64,000 nt of DNA from Forficula auricularia (taxonomy: Eukaryota > Arthropoda > Insecta > Dermaptera > Forficulidae), in the NCBI GenBank assembly GCA_024734495.1, contig JALMQS010000880.1, positions 186,001 through 250,000 on the forward strand, read 5' to 3'. Both the position numbers and the translations under genes were made by a program. Below are positions 34,026 to 46,277 of this stretch, piece by piece. Below the pieces are notes generated by a model. It saw only the letters and a list, made by a program, of their open reading frames with translations, was not told the origin of the DNA and ran no database searches. How positions within the stretch are numbered: position 1 is the first letter of the stretch; the number at the start of each line of letters is the position of its first letter.

Positions 34026-34719
34026 GTATACCTAAGTACTTTATATCTAGTGCTTCAGTTGGAAAACAATATTTCTGAAAACTCACTTTTAATGAACTAG
34101 CATGCATAAGGAATGAAATGGAGGGACACATGCTGAAGTCCCTGCATGTGACAATATCTCGTTTATGGGATTAAAGATTTGCTAAATAATAATAATTTTC
34201 GAATAGAGTTAAAAATGTTATTTTATCAAAAAATAAATAATCCAAATATTTCCGTACCAAATAAATCACTGTTTATATTTAGATATACTTGCTCACTATT
34301 AAAACGTAATTGTGCTAAAAGCTACAAAGGCTTGGTTGCATCTTTTTATATCCATCGTCAGAGATGAACGGCTGGATGTGTGCATATTTTGCAGTAAAAT
34401 AGTGGTTTTTATAAGCAATAATGGGTATATCATAAATCATAACAAAATATATAATTATAATCTTTTATAATACAGTATATTTGAATAATGAATGAAATAG
34501 AATATTAACAAATGAAATTTTTTCACATCTAACAAATTCAGATCAGTCTCATTATATGGTAATATTCTAATTCTTTACTCAAATAGTAACTATTTCTTCA
34601 AAGAAAAGAAAAAATACACCATATTTTTTTGCTATAAGTAGTAGAGTTGATAATTTTTAAGAGTAAATCCAAAAGTGTATCTTCTTGCTATCAAACTAAT
34701 AAAATTCTACATTTACATA

Positions 34720-35070
34720 TAGGTATATTATTGATCTGGTATCATATCAAAGGAAGCAATCTCAAAAAATGGCTAAAATGAGTAATTTAATCCAAAAATT
34801 TCGTCCTTTTGAGCTCTATGTAATAGTATTGTATCAAAGCTGGCAATATCTTAAATAATAGTAAAACATGCCGGAAATATGTACTCAGAAACAAATCTAG
34901 AAATCTTCATGGCTGAGTTAGTATCAAAAGCGGTAATCTCATTTCTATCAAATCAAATCTAAGTATTATAATTTCTTACTCATAACTAAATATGCTTCAT
35001 ATGAGCATTTACAGATTATTTGAATCCATATTACAACCTAGTATAACGATTTTTATCAATATCTCAAATT
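34720..35070. repeat. Degenerate tandem repeat, period about 90 bp
   Basis: Four loosely similar segments contain GTATCA(A)AAGG.GGCAATCTCA-type cores near 34740, 34832, 34920 and 35045. Divergence is high, so this is tentative. Confidence 0.35.
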
Positions 35071-35762
35071 CAACAAATGATAAATAGCCTCTTTTGATAA
35101 AGAACCCTCATATATTCATTTATATTATATGTATTTGTATGTGTGTTTTTTTGTATCATGCAGAAGACACTTTGATTAACTCTTAAAAATAATTTGTTAA
35201 TAAAACCATGTAAAAAATAAAGAAAAATTGTAATAAAAGAAAAAGAAAGGTATTAGTCATTGTCATTTATAAGTGCCAAAATTGATCAGGATTAAAAAAA
35301 AATACAGGCATTTGTGGAAACAAAATATGCCCAATGATACCAATTGTAATCTATCTCGCACTAAATTAGATTTAAAAAAAAAGAAAAAGCATTGTGAAGC
35401 ATGTCTTAAATGAATTTTTAATTAAGTAAATTGAATAAATGAAAAATTAAATTAATTATATAAATAAATCAAAAGTGGAAAACTTTAAGAAAAATGCTTA
35501 AATAAGAAAAAACAAAAATTTACCAATCCAGGATGAACGTAAAGTGAACTTATTTTCATTGGATAATTTTTAAAACTGAATATTTTAAAGTTCCTAAAAC
35601 GAGCTCTCAGTAAACTGAAGGTGGCCAGAGCTTGAGGCTGACCACCTTTCCTCAAGAAATAGAGCCGGTGTTCACCAAAGAACAGAATTTTGCATTATGA
35701 GTCTTTCGCTTTAAAATGATGTTACGCTGGTTTTGTTTTACCATGTTATTTAATCGAAAAGA

Positions 35763-35945
35763 TTTTGTTTGCTGAGAGAAGCAGAGTTGTTGATTCATAA
35801 CGAAAAATCAATGAGGGTGTTTGTCTTCTGCTTGATGCAAATAAACATGTTCATATATATAACGGATATAAATATGTATTTCATTTATATATGTTTATTT
35901 CCATCAAGCAGAACCTCAATGATTTCTCTTTTTGTATCATGTTAT
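35763..35945. repeat. Inverted pair of repeat P1 ends
   Basis: The minus strand of the left half reads TTTGCATCAAGCAGAAGACA and GAATCAACAACTCTGCTTCT. The right half, plus strand, reads TTTCCATCAAGCAGAACCTC and AATGATTTCTC. The two halves face each other around 35860. Opposed terminal repeats are common in Penelope-like elements. Confidence 0.6.
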
Positions 35946-36179
35946 TTAGTTTGTCTTTCCAAATAATTAATTAAAAATTGTTGTTAACTGTATTTCTTTA
36001 ATTTAATTATTATAATATGTATATTTTCAAATAAAATTGCACATCATGTTTTAAAAAAATTAAATATTTTCATATCTCAAACATTAGTTTTAAAACTTTT
36101 AAGCAGATGCACTAGCTCTTATGTAAAGATTTAATCTCTTTCAAAGCCTCATTCTTGAAAGAGAGAGGATGCTCTAAAG

Positions 36180-36768
36180 CAGTGGTTTCCAACCTTTTGT
36201 GGTCCATCTCCCCTTTCTGGAGGTTGACTAACACCTATCGCCTATTTTAATTTGAAGTGTAAATAAAAAGTTTTATTATTTTAAACAATTTTATTACCGT
36301 ATATAAAAACAACCAAATCGGTTTTATCCAGTCACTCTTAAATAAAATAGAAAAAAAATTAAAATGTACATTTTTTACAAATTTTTTAAGAACAAAAGAT
36401 CATTGACCTATATTTAAAAAACAGGAATACATGTTTTCATTTTTAAATTGGAATCTGGAAAAATTAAGAAAGTTGGCAGTTAAAATTTGAAAAAATAAAT
36501 GAAAGTTTGAAAACTTTGTTATTGTTTTAGTTTACCTTTTCAATGGCTGCCTTGTGCTTTGTGGATTTCAGTTAAAGCTTGAATATCCGGCTTTATGTTC
36601 GTCAAGTTCAGGCGCAAATGTCCAACTTATTTCTTTGTTTTGTGTTGAGCTGGACAACAGAACTAAATTTCCTCCTTTGAATACTCATTGCCCCCCACTT
36701 ATTTATTGCCCTCCTGATAACCCAAATCGCCCATTTGGGGACGATCGCCCCCAGGTTGGGAACTATTG
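36180..36768. mobile_element. Non-autonomous hAT element, 589 bp
   Basis: Left end CAGTGGTTTCCAACCTTTTG; right end, inverted, CAATAGTTCCCAACCTGG. The flanks CTCTAAAG (36172-36179) and CTCTAGAG (36769-36776) differ at one base. The open frame at 36554-36781 has no similarity I recognise. Confidence 0.82.
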
Positions 36769-37139
36769 CTCTAGAGCTTAAGGAATAATCAAAGACTGAT
36801 TCTAAGTTGCTCTTGTAAGATTTAGAAAAATTGAAAGCTCCTCAAGGATAAATTAGATATAACATGAAATTTAAGGAAAATTTTGCTATGCTTATATTTC
36901 CTGATGTCAACATTCTTCTAGGAACTATTAAAAAGAATTGGAGGATACAGGATCAAACAAACTTAGCTGAGGTGGTTAATAAGAAAAATTATACCAACCA
37001 ACCAAAATAGTTGAGGGGTTGAGAATGAGATTGAAGGCCTTTGAAATGTAGTTCTATAGAAGATTTTAAAGATTAACTAGGTAGAAAGAATTACAAAAGA
37101 TGTTCTGGATAGGTTTAGAGAAAAAGCCAACCCTTGATA

Positions 37140-37225
37140 TTTCTTCTCTTCTTTTCACGATTAAAGAGCCAATCCATCCTAACCTAAGGGTTTTCAACTT
37201 TTTGGTTTAACACATTTTCTTTAAT
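37140..37225 (+). mobile_element. Decayed 3' tail of LINE family B
   Basis: CTCTTCTTTTCACGATTAAA, GAGCCAATCCA.CCTAACC, then TTTGGTTTAACAC parallel the family B 3' UTR (31362-31440) at lower similarity. Confidence 0.5.
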
Positions 37226-37268
37226 CAATACATAAAATATTATGTGATCTGGCCATCTTATGACTTTA

Positions 37269-37902
37269 CAGTGGCGTAGCGAGAAGAGGGGAGGGGGCAA
37301 GGAGGATCTATCATGCCACAGGGTCCACTCGCAGAGGGGCGCGCCAATTGCTCTCCAAGACATTTTGATTTTGATTTTTTTTCTCAAATTTAATGCCTAA
37401 CCTGAGCCAGTGTTCATATTTATCCAGAAAAACAGTACAGTATTTTGTAGAAGCGTAGTTAGGTAGTGACTATTCGTAATATATTATAGAAATTTTAAGG
37501 TAGTTACTACATTCTATTATTATTTGTATTATATTCTTATTACGAGTAAATTCTATATATCGTCGGCTTAGAATGTAAATCTGCTAACTCCATTTTTTAT
37601 CAAATATGACATATTAATACCGTTCGAAAGAAACAGAGATGCAGCATCGTCCAAGTAAAACTGCTACTTAAAATTACGATCGTAAGTTGTAGAAAAAAAA
37701 TGTGTAAAATAGTTTTTTCCATAACAACAATATTAAATTTTGTTTGTTTTTTCCCTCCCCTGTAAAATTTCCTTGTTGTGAGTTAGCAGGTTTACTCTCT
37801 AAGGCGACGATATTATATTACTATATGTGTTTCTGGAGAGGAGGAGGGAGGCGCCAATAAAGTGTCGTGCCTCGGGCGCCAGTTATGTTCGCTAAGCCAC
37901 TG
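37269..37902. mobile_element. Non-autonomous hAT-like element
   Basis: Left end CAGTGGCGTAGCGA; right end, inverted, CAGTGGCTTAGCGAAC. The flanking 8-mers do not match, so the boundaries or class are less certain than for other hAT copies here. Confidence 0.55.
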
Positions 37903-37946
37903 TGTATATCTTGTGTATATCTTTTATCTATGACTGTGACATTACC

Positions 37947-38098
37947 CAGCGCCGCGCCTACTATAGGGCCAATGTGTGCAAAACACACAGGCGGCCAAGT
38001 CAAAGGACGGCAAAACAGACAGAGACTTGAAAAGACTATAAAGATGGCGTAAAATTAAAGTTTCCACACGGGCGGCCGAATAGCTTGGCGCGGCCCTG
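37947..38098. mobile_element. 152-bp hAT MITE
   Basis: Ends CAGCGCCGCGCC and, inverted, CAGGGCCGCGCC. The flanks ACATTACC (37939-37946) and ACTTTACC (38099-38106) differ at one base. The inner sequence carries GGCGGCC on both sides. Confidence 0.8.
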
Positions 38099-38469
38099 AC
38101 TTTACCCCTCTTTTGATTTTTCACCCCACCTGCTGCCCCTACACATTTTGTTGTAGTTTATTTTTTTCCAGTAGTTTTTCAGCAGTGTACTAATGAGAAA
38201 ATGTTTAGAATTTTATAAGAATTCTACAAACGGCTTAGAATTTTTATTTTTTACACTCCACCCCACCTCCATCCATTTCCATATAAATATTTTTACTCCA
38301 AAAGACAAAATATTGTCCAATGTGGGACAAGAAACGCAAATGTGGGAGGTCTGGTCACTTTAACGGGGAGATTTCTTATTATTTTTGCTTGGGTTGTGGA
38401 AATTCGATCATCCCCCCCCCCCTCCCTAGAAGACGAAATAAAGTCTACTAAAAAATAGAACATTTAAAA

Positions 38470-38525
38470 ATATATATAAAGTAAAGAAAATTTAAAAAAA
38501 AATTAAATTTTCTTTACTTTAATTA
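38470..38525. repeat. AT-rich hairpin
   Basis: TAAAGTAAAGAAAATTTAA is followed after a short A-run by its inverse. The same AAAGTAAAGAAA arm ends the palindrome at 51408-51640. Confidence 0.6.
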
Positions 38526-38579
38526 AATATCTCAAACTTGAGTTGTTTACCAAAAAAGAATTTAGTCTTTTTGATTTTA

Positions 38580-38955
38580 AGTCGATTCTTCCACGTTTTC
38601 AGTAGAGGTTGCCATTAATAGTCAAAACAACAAAAATGAAATGAATAAGGTTATTTCTCTAGTATTAGATGAGAATCGATCGTTATTTTTGATTTTATGT
38701 CGATTCCTCCATGTCTTCAGCAATGGTTACCAATAATAATCGAAACGTCAAAAACCTAATGTAGAATTGTTATTCCTCAAGTATTAGATGAGAATCAATC
38801 GCTATTTTTGGTTTAAAGTCGATTTCTCTATGTCTTCAGCAATGGTTACCAATAAAAACCGAAACGCCAAAAATCCAATATAGAATGGTTATTCCTCAAG
38901 TACTAGTTGAGAATCAATCGCTATTTTTGGTTTAAAGTCGATTTCTCTGTCTTAA
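38580..38955 (+). repeat. Minisatellite, period 118-119 bp, about 3.2 copies
   Basis: The phrase GTCGATT.CTCCATG.CTTCAG recurs at about 38580, 38698, 38817 and 38936. Each unit continues with GGTTACCAATAA, AA.CGAAACG.CAAAAA and GAGAATCAATCGCTATTTTT. The last two units are most alike; the first is the most diverged and the fourth is partial. Confidence 0.9.
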
Positions 38956-39829
38956 GCAAAGGTAACGGATAAGAAAACAACGCAGTTGCTATGGTTACTT
39001 ATAAAATTTCCTCCCAAATTTTTACCATTTCACAGCGAGAAGCCTAACCATTCTTACTTAAGTTAGGTTAAATGAGCTATATTAAAACGAACAAATGAAT
39101 AAATTTTAAAGAATTTAAAACAAAAAATTAAAAAAAGTACTATTTTACTCTAAAGTACTTTAAAATATGATTTTACTAAAAACTTTATTTAACCTTTTTT
39201 GTGGTCCCCAAGGTACTTAATTAGGATATTAAATTTCATCAAAATTGGTTAAGTCATTTTCAAGATATTTAGAAAAAACTAAAAAAAGTACTGAAATAAA
39301 GTACTAATGTTTGTGGACCGATATGTACCAAAAACTAATCAACGCTTCATTTTGTTAAACTAATGGTAGGTTTTCAATTTCAATTCAATCAGTGTAACGG
39401 TGTGGAAAAAATCGTGGACGAAAAAAACGATAACTATCCATACATCCATCCATCCATCCGCACGCACTTCCAAAAAAATGGCACTTTTTGGCCTCTCGAC
39501 GAGATTCCATTGGATTCCATTGGATAAAGTAAAAAAATATGTTACTAGTTTTTATAAGTGATGCATATATAACTGACAGATGAATTTAATGACATCACAA
39601 TATTCTTAAACATAGTTAAATTAAATGAAAACTTTGAACGCATAGGTAATGACTCAAACAGACAGACAGACAAAAACAAAATTACAAGTTTGAATAAAAC
39701 CGTGTAAATGTTTTTTTATAAGGGTACTGCCCGCGAAAATATTTTAGGATTTTAAGGGGGCCGCGAATATACTTTCGGATTTTAAGGGGGACGCGACTAA
39801 TTAAAGGTTAAGAACCACTTATTTAGAGG

Positions 39830-41390
39830 GTGGGACAGAGTCAAAAAATACAATTCTAGGCCCTTGGACCAAACTCAACCAAATTTTATACACATAATCA
39901 GTGATCCCCCAGAAAAATAAAAGTGCAAAAACTAACCAAAACTATTCAATATTTGGTTGGGTTTGGTCCAAGGGCCTAGATTTAAATTTTTGACCCCCCC
40001 CCCCCCAATTTATTTTGTTCCAAAAAAATATAATATTTTCGTTATTATAAGTTCATTTTATAGTATATTTCATTTTGCTTGTTTTTTGTTTGAAAATCTT
40101 ACATTTTTAATTTTTAACCCCCTCCTCCCTTAATTTTAGGTCCGATTTCAACCAAAATCTAATTAACTCTTAATCTCAATGCACCAAAACTACATGTGAA
40201 ATTTCTTTTTGATATTCAAAATAAGTTTTTGAGTTACAGCATCCTCAACAATTTGGTATCGCACGCACGCACTAATGTACTAACTTACAGACATTTTAAC
40301 AAAACAGTTAATATATCGAAAAATATAATTTTTGTAGAAGATTTTTGTAGACTGCGTAACGCCATGGTTTCGCTCAATTTTTTTTAATCAAAATAGTTTC
40401 AGCCGTTTTGAAATATTTCGAAAAAACGAAACAAAAAACACTCTTCTGATTTTTTTTTCGTTTGAAGATATTTTTAATCCCCCCCCCCTTTTTTTAGTCA
40501 CTATCAATATCACATAGTGAGTCATTTTCATAAAGTTATTATATAAGGTGCATATACGAAATTTCGTACAAATCGATTAAAGGGTCTACAATTTAGGTAT
40601 ATTGATAGTTTTATTATTTTGAATCCACCCCCAGATCGGCCCCCGAACAAAATAATAACTCTCTTTTTTTATTATAGGTTCATTTTATAGTATATTTCAC
40701 TTTTCTTGTTTTTTTTTTAGTTTGAAAATCTTATTATTTTAATTTTTACCCCTCCGCCCCCCCTTAATTTTAGGTTCGATTTCAATCAAAAGCTAATCAG
40801 CTCTTAATCTTAATGCACCCAAACTACATTTGAAATTTCGGTTTATATTCACACTAGTTTTTGAGCTAACTATCTTTTTACTTTACCATACAGGGTATGG
40901 TCAAGTATTGTAATCGTGCATGAAAAAAGTGGGTTTTTTTCTTTCTTTTTTTCGAAATATCTAAAAAAACGGCTGAAACTATTTTGATTAAAAAAATTGA
41001 GCGAAACCATGGCATTTCGCTCTACAAAAAAGATTTAATATAGTAAGTGAACATCGAAAAAATTATATTTTTCGAAATAATAATTGTTTTGCCAAAATGT
41101 CTGTTGGTCTGTCTGTTAGTTAGTTAGTCTGTGCGTTACCACATTTTTGTGGACGAGCTAGCTCAAAAACTAGTGTGAATATCGAAACCAAATTTCACAC
41201 GTAGTTTTGGTCTATTGAGATTAAGAGCTTATTAGATTTTGATGCATATCGACCCAAAATTAAGGATGGTGGAGGGGGATTAAAAATTAAAAATCTAGGC
41301 CATTTACCAAACTCAACCAAATTTTGTATACATAATCTCAGTGGGCCCCCAGGAGTCTAAAAATGCAAAAACTAACCCCCCTCCTCTATA
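39830..41390. repeat. Complex inverted and direct array of repeat U1
   Basis: U1-type units (CCAAACTCAACCAAATTTT) occur at 39865 and, in related form, at 41310. A block at 40037-40220 is repeated directly at 40675-40860. The CAGCCGTTTT / CGAAAAAAC part at 40390-40430 is inverted at 40940-40990. C-runs lie near 39996, 40480 and 40757. No coding capacity is seen. Confidence 0.65.
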
Positions 41391-41504
41391 TGATTATAAA
41401 TAATTTTATTAAATATAAGTAAGGGGCCAGGTTGTATGGTAAAGTCAAGCGGATGGCCACATCAGAACACATCAGTTATTTTATTCAAAGCCGAAATTTC
41501 GCAG

Positions 41505-41585
41505 TTTTATTCCCTCCTTCTTTAGGGTTTTGAAAGGTCAATGAAGGAAATACAATGTGACATTCCCCTTTGTCCCCTCTTCAGT
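41505..41585 (-). repeat. Fragment of palindromic repeat P2
   Basis: ATTCCCTCCTTCTTTAGGGT then GGTCAATGAAGGAAA match, with changes, the P2 arm at 43815-43860. The hammerhead-like core is incomplete here. Confidence 0.5.
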
Positions 41586-42509
41586 GGCAGTAACAATATT
41601 ATACAGTATTTCATTCTCAGAAGAATTTAGTACACTTTTTTCCACACCCACTCTTCCTAGAAACTAATATGAGCCCCCCCCCCTATGTGAAATCCTGGGC
41701 ACCCCCTTGTTAGATAGATTATAGATTTTTGGTCATTAGAACATTATGCTATGGTATCTACTAAAAATGGCAAAGATGGAAACGTTTCTAATTATGGCCA
41801 AGCTTTCGAAAGAGTTGGACAAAGTGGAATTTCTGATTTTTTGGAGGATTTTTTCATTAAGTACACTCAGGATGCCTAAGGTCAATAAAAGTTCACATTG
41901 TAGCAGATTAAGATTGCTAAAGAAAATCAAGAGAAAATCTCAACAACTGAATCCGATGTGTTATCGATTTTTTTAATTCTATATCCGAAGGGTTGTACTC
42001 ACCCTCTCGGGGTAGGTATTTGATGTAGAGTTGAATGTGTTTATTGTTTAGTTTAAGAAGTTAATTGGCCGTAAAATAAATTTCAATCTGATTAGAAAGC
42101 CAGGTCATTTCAATTTATTTACTAATTTAATTAGAATTATTGAATAATACTCAAATACAAAGTATTTTAGAAAATAGATATATTTTAAGCAATAAATGAT
42201 TACGTTATAAACTAAAATTAAATTTATTATAATTATGTTGTTTTTTTATACTTAAATTATTCTAAAATCAGGAAAAGTATATATAAATTATAGAGGGATA
42301 TAGTTAATATATTAACATTTACAAATCAAATATTCTAAATCATAAGCATTTATGAAAATCAGACTATAATTTAGAAAAATAAATAAATATAGATTAATGG
42401 ATTTTTATTAATGCTCAAGATTTAATTCATTTTAATAAATTTCGTTACTTTCATAATTATAGGGTAACAAACTATAAAATAATATATTATTTTCTCCAAA
42501 TTGGACAGT

Positions 42510-42665
42510 CCAGAAATAAATAAAAGACTATTTCCAACAAATAATATTTATTGGAAATGTTTTCCCCTTATTATTATTTAGAAAACGACGTTTCAGAGGA
42601 TCGTCCCTCCTTCTTCAGGGTTCTGGGCTGCCTTCATCCAATCCCGAGATATTAATATATCAGTT
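42510..42665 (-). repeat. Repeat P2 with hammerhead-like motif
   Basis: The minus strand at 42587-42618 reads CTGAAGA, A, GGAGG / CCTCT stem with loop GACGAT, GAA, ACGT, C. The stem keeps a terminal G-T pair. The flanks are AT-rich (CCAACAAATAATATTTATTG). Confidence 0.6.
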
Positions 42666-43149
42666 CGTCTCCAAAGAAAAACTTCTAACATATTATTTTC
42701 TCCGTTAATCATAATTATAAGTTAAATATTAGTATACTTACCTCTGAATTCTATATAAATATTTATTTTGTGATTTATAAATGAGTATATCCATGTTTTT
42801 AATTAGAGGTAATTATTTTAAAGGTTTGGTGGTCAGATTGATAATTGAGAAAGATTTTTCGAGTTTTAAACTCATACCTAAGTACTTCCTAATAAAATAA
42901 ATAGAAAATTACTAATTTTCTCTTTTTCATTTTATTTGTTGAAGACGTTTTCATATATTATGTTCGAGTAGCTTTTTCAAGTCTTAATAGATGCAGGGAA
43001 AATTAATTAACAATTAATACCGTATATAAAATAGTTTACTTAGAAGATGACTGCTCAATTTTAGTTTTCTAGCTTTTTCTGGGTTTCAATAAATTATTTG
43101 AATCGGTTTTTAATATGAAACTATTTTCTTCTTTCTATTTCAATTAATA

Positions 43150-43290
43150 TACTTACAGCTATTCTATATTAAGCAACACTGAATATTATTCTGATGAATA
43201 ACTGAGTTTGAAATGCAAAGAATACAAGAAATTTTGGATAGTTAATTTGATAATTTTAGTCTAAAAGAAAATATTGTAGGTATTGCATAG
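43150..43290. repeat. Direct repeat D1, copy 1
   Basis: Matches 43495-43640: CTATTCTATATT.AGCAACAC, ATTATTCTGATGAATAAC, TTTTGGATAGTTAATTTGAT. Confidence 0.7.
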
Positions 43291-43349
43291 TGGCGGACGG
43301 TCGTTAAGGGCTCATGGACTCAGAATCCCAAATATTATCAAATAAACCA

Positions 43350-43495
43350 TTAAATAAATAAAATAGAGCCCTTTTTAGTTCTACCCCAGATCGGGGCCTC
43401 AAACACCGAAATTCGCACCTGTATTGCTTTGAATCTAAAAAGTGTTTTTTTCCTAAAAATATAATTTTTAATACGAGATGCATCTTAAGATCAAT
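43350..43495. repeat. Direct repeat D2, copy 1
   Basis: Matches 44815-44965: TAAATAAATAAAATAGAGCC, TTTTTAGTTCTACCCCAG, CGAGATGC.TCTTAAGATC. A CATAGTGGCGGAC string lies just upstream at 43292, and a similar CACAGTGGCGGAC at 44231, as in hAT ends. Confidence 0.7.
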
Positions 43496-43640
43496 TATTA
43501 TACAACTATTCTATATTCAGCAACACTGAATGCTAAAACATTATTCTGATGAATAACGGAGTTTGAAATGTTTAGAATAAAATAAATTTTGGATAGTTAA
43601 TTTGATCATTTTAGTCTAAAATCAAATATGGTTTGAAGAA
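43495..43640. repeat. Direct repeat D1, copy 2
   Basis: Second copy of 43150-43290 with a short insertion (TGCTAAAAC) and few substitutions. Confidence 0.7.
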
Positions 43641-43680
43641 ATTTTCTCTTTGGAGAGAGACGGACTCGTAGAATTTTCAC

Positions 43681-44211
43681 CTGAAAGTAATGGGAAAGAG
43701 CCCAGGGGTAGTGAAGAAAGAAAAAAATATCGCATTTCCGAATAAGGTGTATTTATTGGACTGTCATTCGTTTCTTACTTTCTTCTTTCCTTTTAAACCG
43801 ACGTTTCGGAGGATTCTTCCCTCCTTCTTCAGGGTTTCAAATGGTCAATGAAGGAAACAAACAAGATGCTTCCTCCTTCTCTTCTCCAGCAGTGATTGAA
43901 ATTTTTTCCTTAGCGTAAGCATTAAAATAGAATTTTTTTCTTTAATTAATTAATTAAGAATTTTTTTTCTATTTTAATGCTTCTGCTAAGGAAGGAAAAA
44001 ATGTCAATCACTGTTGGAGAAAAGGAGGAAGATCTTGTTTGTTTCCTTCATTGACCCTTTGAAACCCTGAAGAAGGAGGGAAGAATCCTCCGAAACGTCG
44101 GTTTAAAAGGAAAGGAGAAAGAAAGAAAGAAATGAATGACATCCACCTTATTTGGAAATGTGATATTTTTTTCTTTCTTCACTACCATTGGCTGCCTTCC
44201 ATTACTTTCAG
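43681..44211. repeat. Large palindrome P2, arms about 265 bp, each with a hammerhead-like motif
   Basis: The left arm (from CTGAAAGTAATGGGAAAG) and right arm (to CATTACTTTCAG) meet at TTAATTAATTAATTAA near 43948. Each arm holds CTGAAGA, A, GGAGG / CCTCC stem with loop GAAGAAT, GAA, ACGT, C: right arm plus strand 44067-44099, left arm minus strand 43800-43832. Arms differ at scattered bases and small gaps. Confidence 0.85.
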
Positions 44212-44814
44212 CATAAAATATAGTAATGCACAGTGGCGGACTGGACAGCTCATGAACCCAAAACCCTAAATATTATCAAATAAAATTAAGGTAGTTCTTC
44301 CACAAATGCAAAAATTCAAGAAGTCTTTGAATCTTGGAATGTAAATCATTAAAGGCATAATACAGATACTGTTTAAATTTGAAGACGATTTACAACACCA
44401 AACATGAAATAATTGCAATTAAAAATGACATTTTTAACATAAGGTAGATAGGGAAAGGGTGGGGATATGATCTTTATTTTATTTTTTTTCATTGAAGGAC
44501 TTTCATCATCTTGATAAAAAACTAATATTTGTTAGAATAATATATTCGGAGTAACTTAAAAAAAATAGAAATTATTTACATCTTAGTTTTGATAAAAAAC
44601 AAAAAAAAACATATTTGGGCGATTATTTTTAGTGGAGGGGTTAAAGCACAATGTCTTGGAAACCATCCGGTTAGTATGTGTGTATCCCTAGAGAGATGTC
44701 GTAGTGTGAGTGGTACAGTCACGTTAAAATAACATAACCTAAAATTTTAGTTCCGTTCATATTTATAGAGTGGTTACGAATCTAAAACTTTTTGTGTGGA
44801 TTGTCGCGGAAGAA

Positions 44815-44965
44815 CCTCCTTAAATAAATAAAATAGAGCCTTTTTTAGTTCTACCCCAGGTCGGGAGCCCCAAACACGGAAATCGTCTACTGGTATTGTA
44901 TCGAATCTAAAAAGTGCTTTTTTCATAAAAATATGATTTTTAATTCGAGATGCGTCTTAAGATCG
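44815..44965. repeat. Direct repeat D2, copy 2
   Basis: Second copy of 43350-43495, including CCCCAGGTCGGGAGCC versus CCCCAGATCGGGGCC. Confidence 0.7.
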
Positions 44966-45084
44966 GTGGCGTTTTAAATGTGATGTCTAAAATTGAAAAC
45001 AACAAAGCATTTCGAGTTTGGCGTCAGAGATTAATGACAAGAGAGGGCTTATTTTATTTATTTATTTATTTTAATCCCATAAAT

Positions 45085-46277
45085 CAGGGGTGTCCAACCT
45101 TTTGGCTTACACCTGCCACATTTGAAGAAAAAAAATTGTCTCGGACCGCGGATAAAATATTAAAATTCTATTGATATTATTTAATTCAAAAAAGATAGTT
45201 AATAATGTAAAAATAAGAACTTTATTATTTTTTTAGCTCATAGTGAGCTTTTAATTTTACTTTTCGTAAATTTTATAATTGAAAATAGCTTCTCGTATAT
45301 ATATATATATATATATACAATCCTACATACTTACAAAAAATGATATTATGTTTATATTGTTTCCTGACTAGATAAAATATAAAATTCTAATAAAGAGACA
45401 ATATTCAATTTTTCTTTCAGATCGGTATCTAATTGTTCTAGAACATTCAATCAGAAAGTTTGCTAGTAGAAAATTTATTTCTAATGAAAATGGAGTCGAA
45501 AATAGACTAAAATGATGATTATTTTTTCGAAAATCTTGAAATCTAGTTCCAGATTAAAAATTTAAAATTAGCACTTTTTTCGAAAACTTCACAGTAGATT
45601 TTCAGATTTCTTATTTTAGGGAAAAACAATTATCAGGCCAAATCGTTAGGTGTTTTCTAGTATCTACATATAAATCTCAATGTTTTAAAGAATTTTATGA
45701 CTTTATATTGGGCCACGGGTTGGACAGCCCTGGTTTAAATCGAATGGGATTAAAGAAGGATATGAGGAATGATAAATTATTTTTTTAAAACGGTCACGGA
45801 TATAATAATCCCTAACTATTCATTATTTATTGACATGTAAGTATATGCAAAGATCTAAAAGACAAGTCATTACGAGTTTTAGTCCAGGGGAGAAATTATC
45901 AATTAATTGTGATTGTTCTAGACAAGCCCAATTCATTGTCTCCTTGTACTAGAATGATATAACTATGGACTTGGTTATTGTCGAAACATATAATTACTAA
46001 AATAATAAATATTTTAGGAAATGAAAATATGAGAAGAAGAAGTATTTTTAAATATTCGAAACTTCATTATTTTTTTATCTTAAATAGTTGAGCTTATAAA
46101 TTTACTTTTAGTGAATTTTATTCTTGAAAAAAGTTTCACGTATTGTACAAATGTACATTCATATTTCAATAAAAGGGAATAAAAATATCTCTAAATATAA
46201 ATCTCAATGTTTGAAGAAAGTTTATGATTTTATGTTGGGCCGCATGTGGCCCTCGGGCCACGGCTTGGACAGCCCTG
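45085..46277. mobile_element. Compound hAT element with perfect 8-bp target duplication
   Basis: Left end CAGGGGTGTCCAACCTTTTG; the outer right end, inverted, is CAGGGCTGTCCAAGCCGTGG. CCATAAAT is duplicated at 45077-45084 and 46278-46285. A second, internal right end (inverted, CAGGGCTGTCCAACCCGTGG) stops at 45732. The block before each right end is similar (AAATCTCAATGTTT, TTATGA.TTTAT.TTGGGCC). No transposase frame is seen. Confidence 0.8.

Noticed and set aside
36554..36781. 75-codon frame
   Set aside because: It lies inside the non-autonomous hAT element 36180-36768 and reads through its terminal repeat.
38580..38955. CRISPR-like array
   Set aside because: Unit is 118 bp without short-repeat/unique-spacer structure, and the genome is eukaryotic; it is a minisatellite.
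41736..41976. Overlapping 64- and 76-codon frames on opposite strands
   Set aside because: Both are AT-biased with no family motif, and no splice or poly(A) context supports either.
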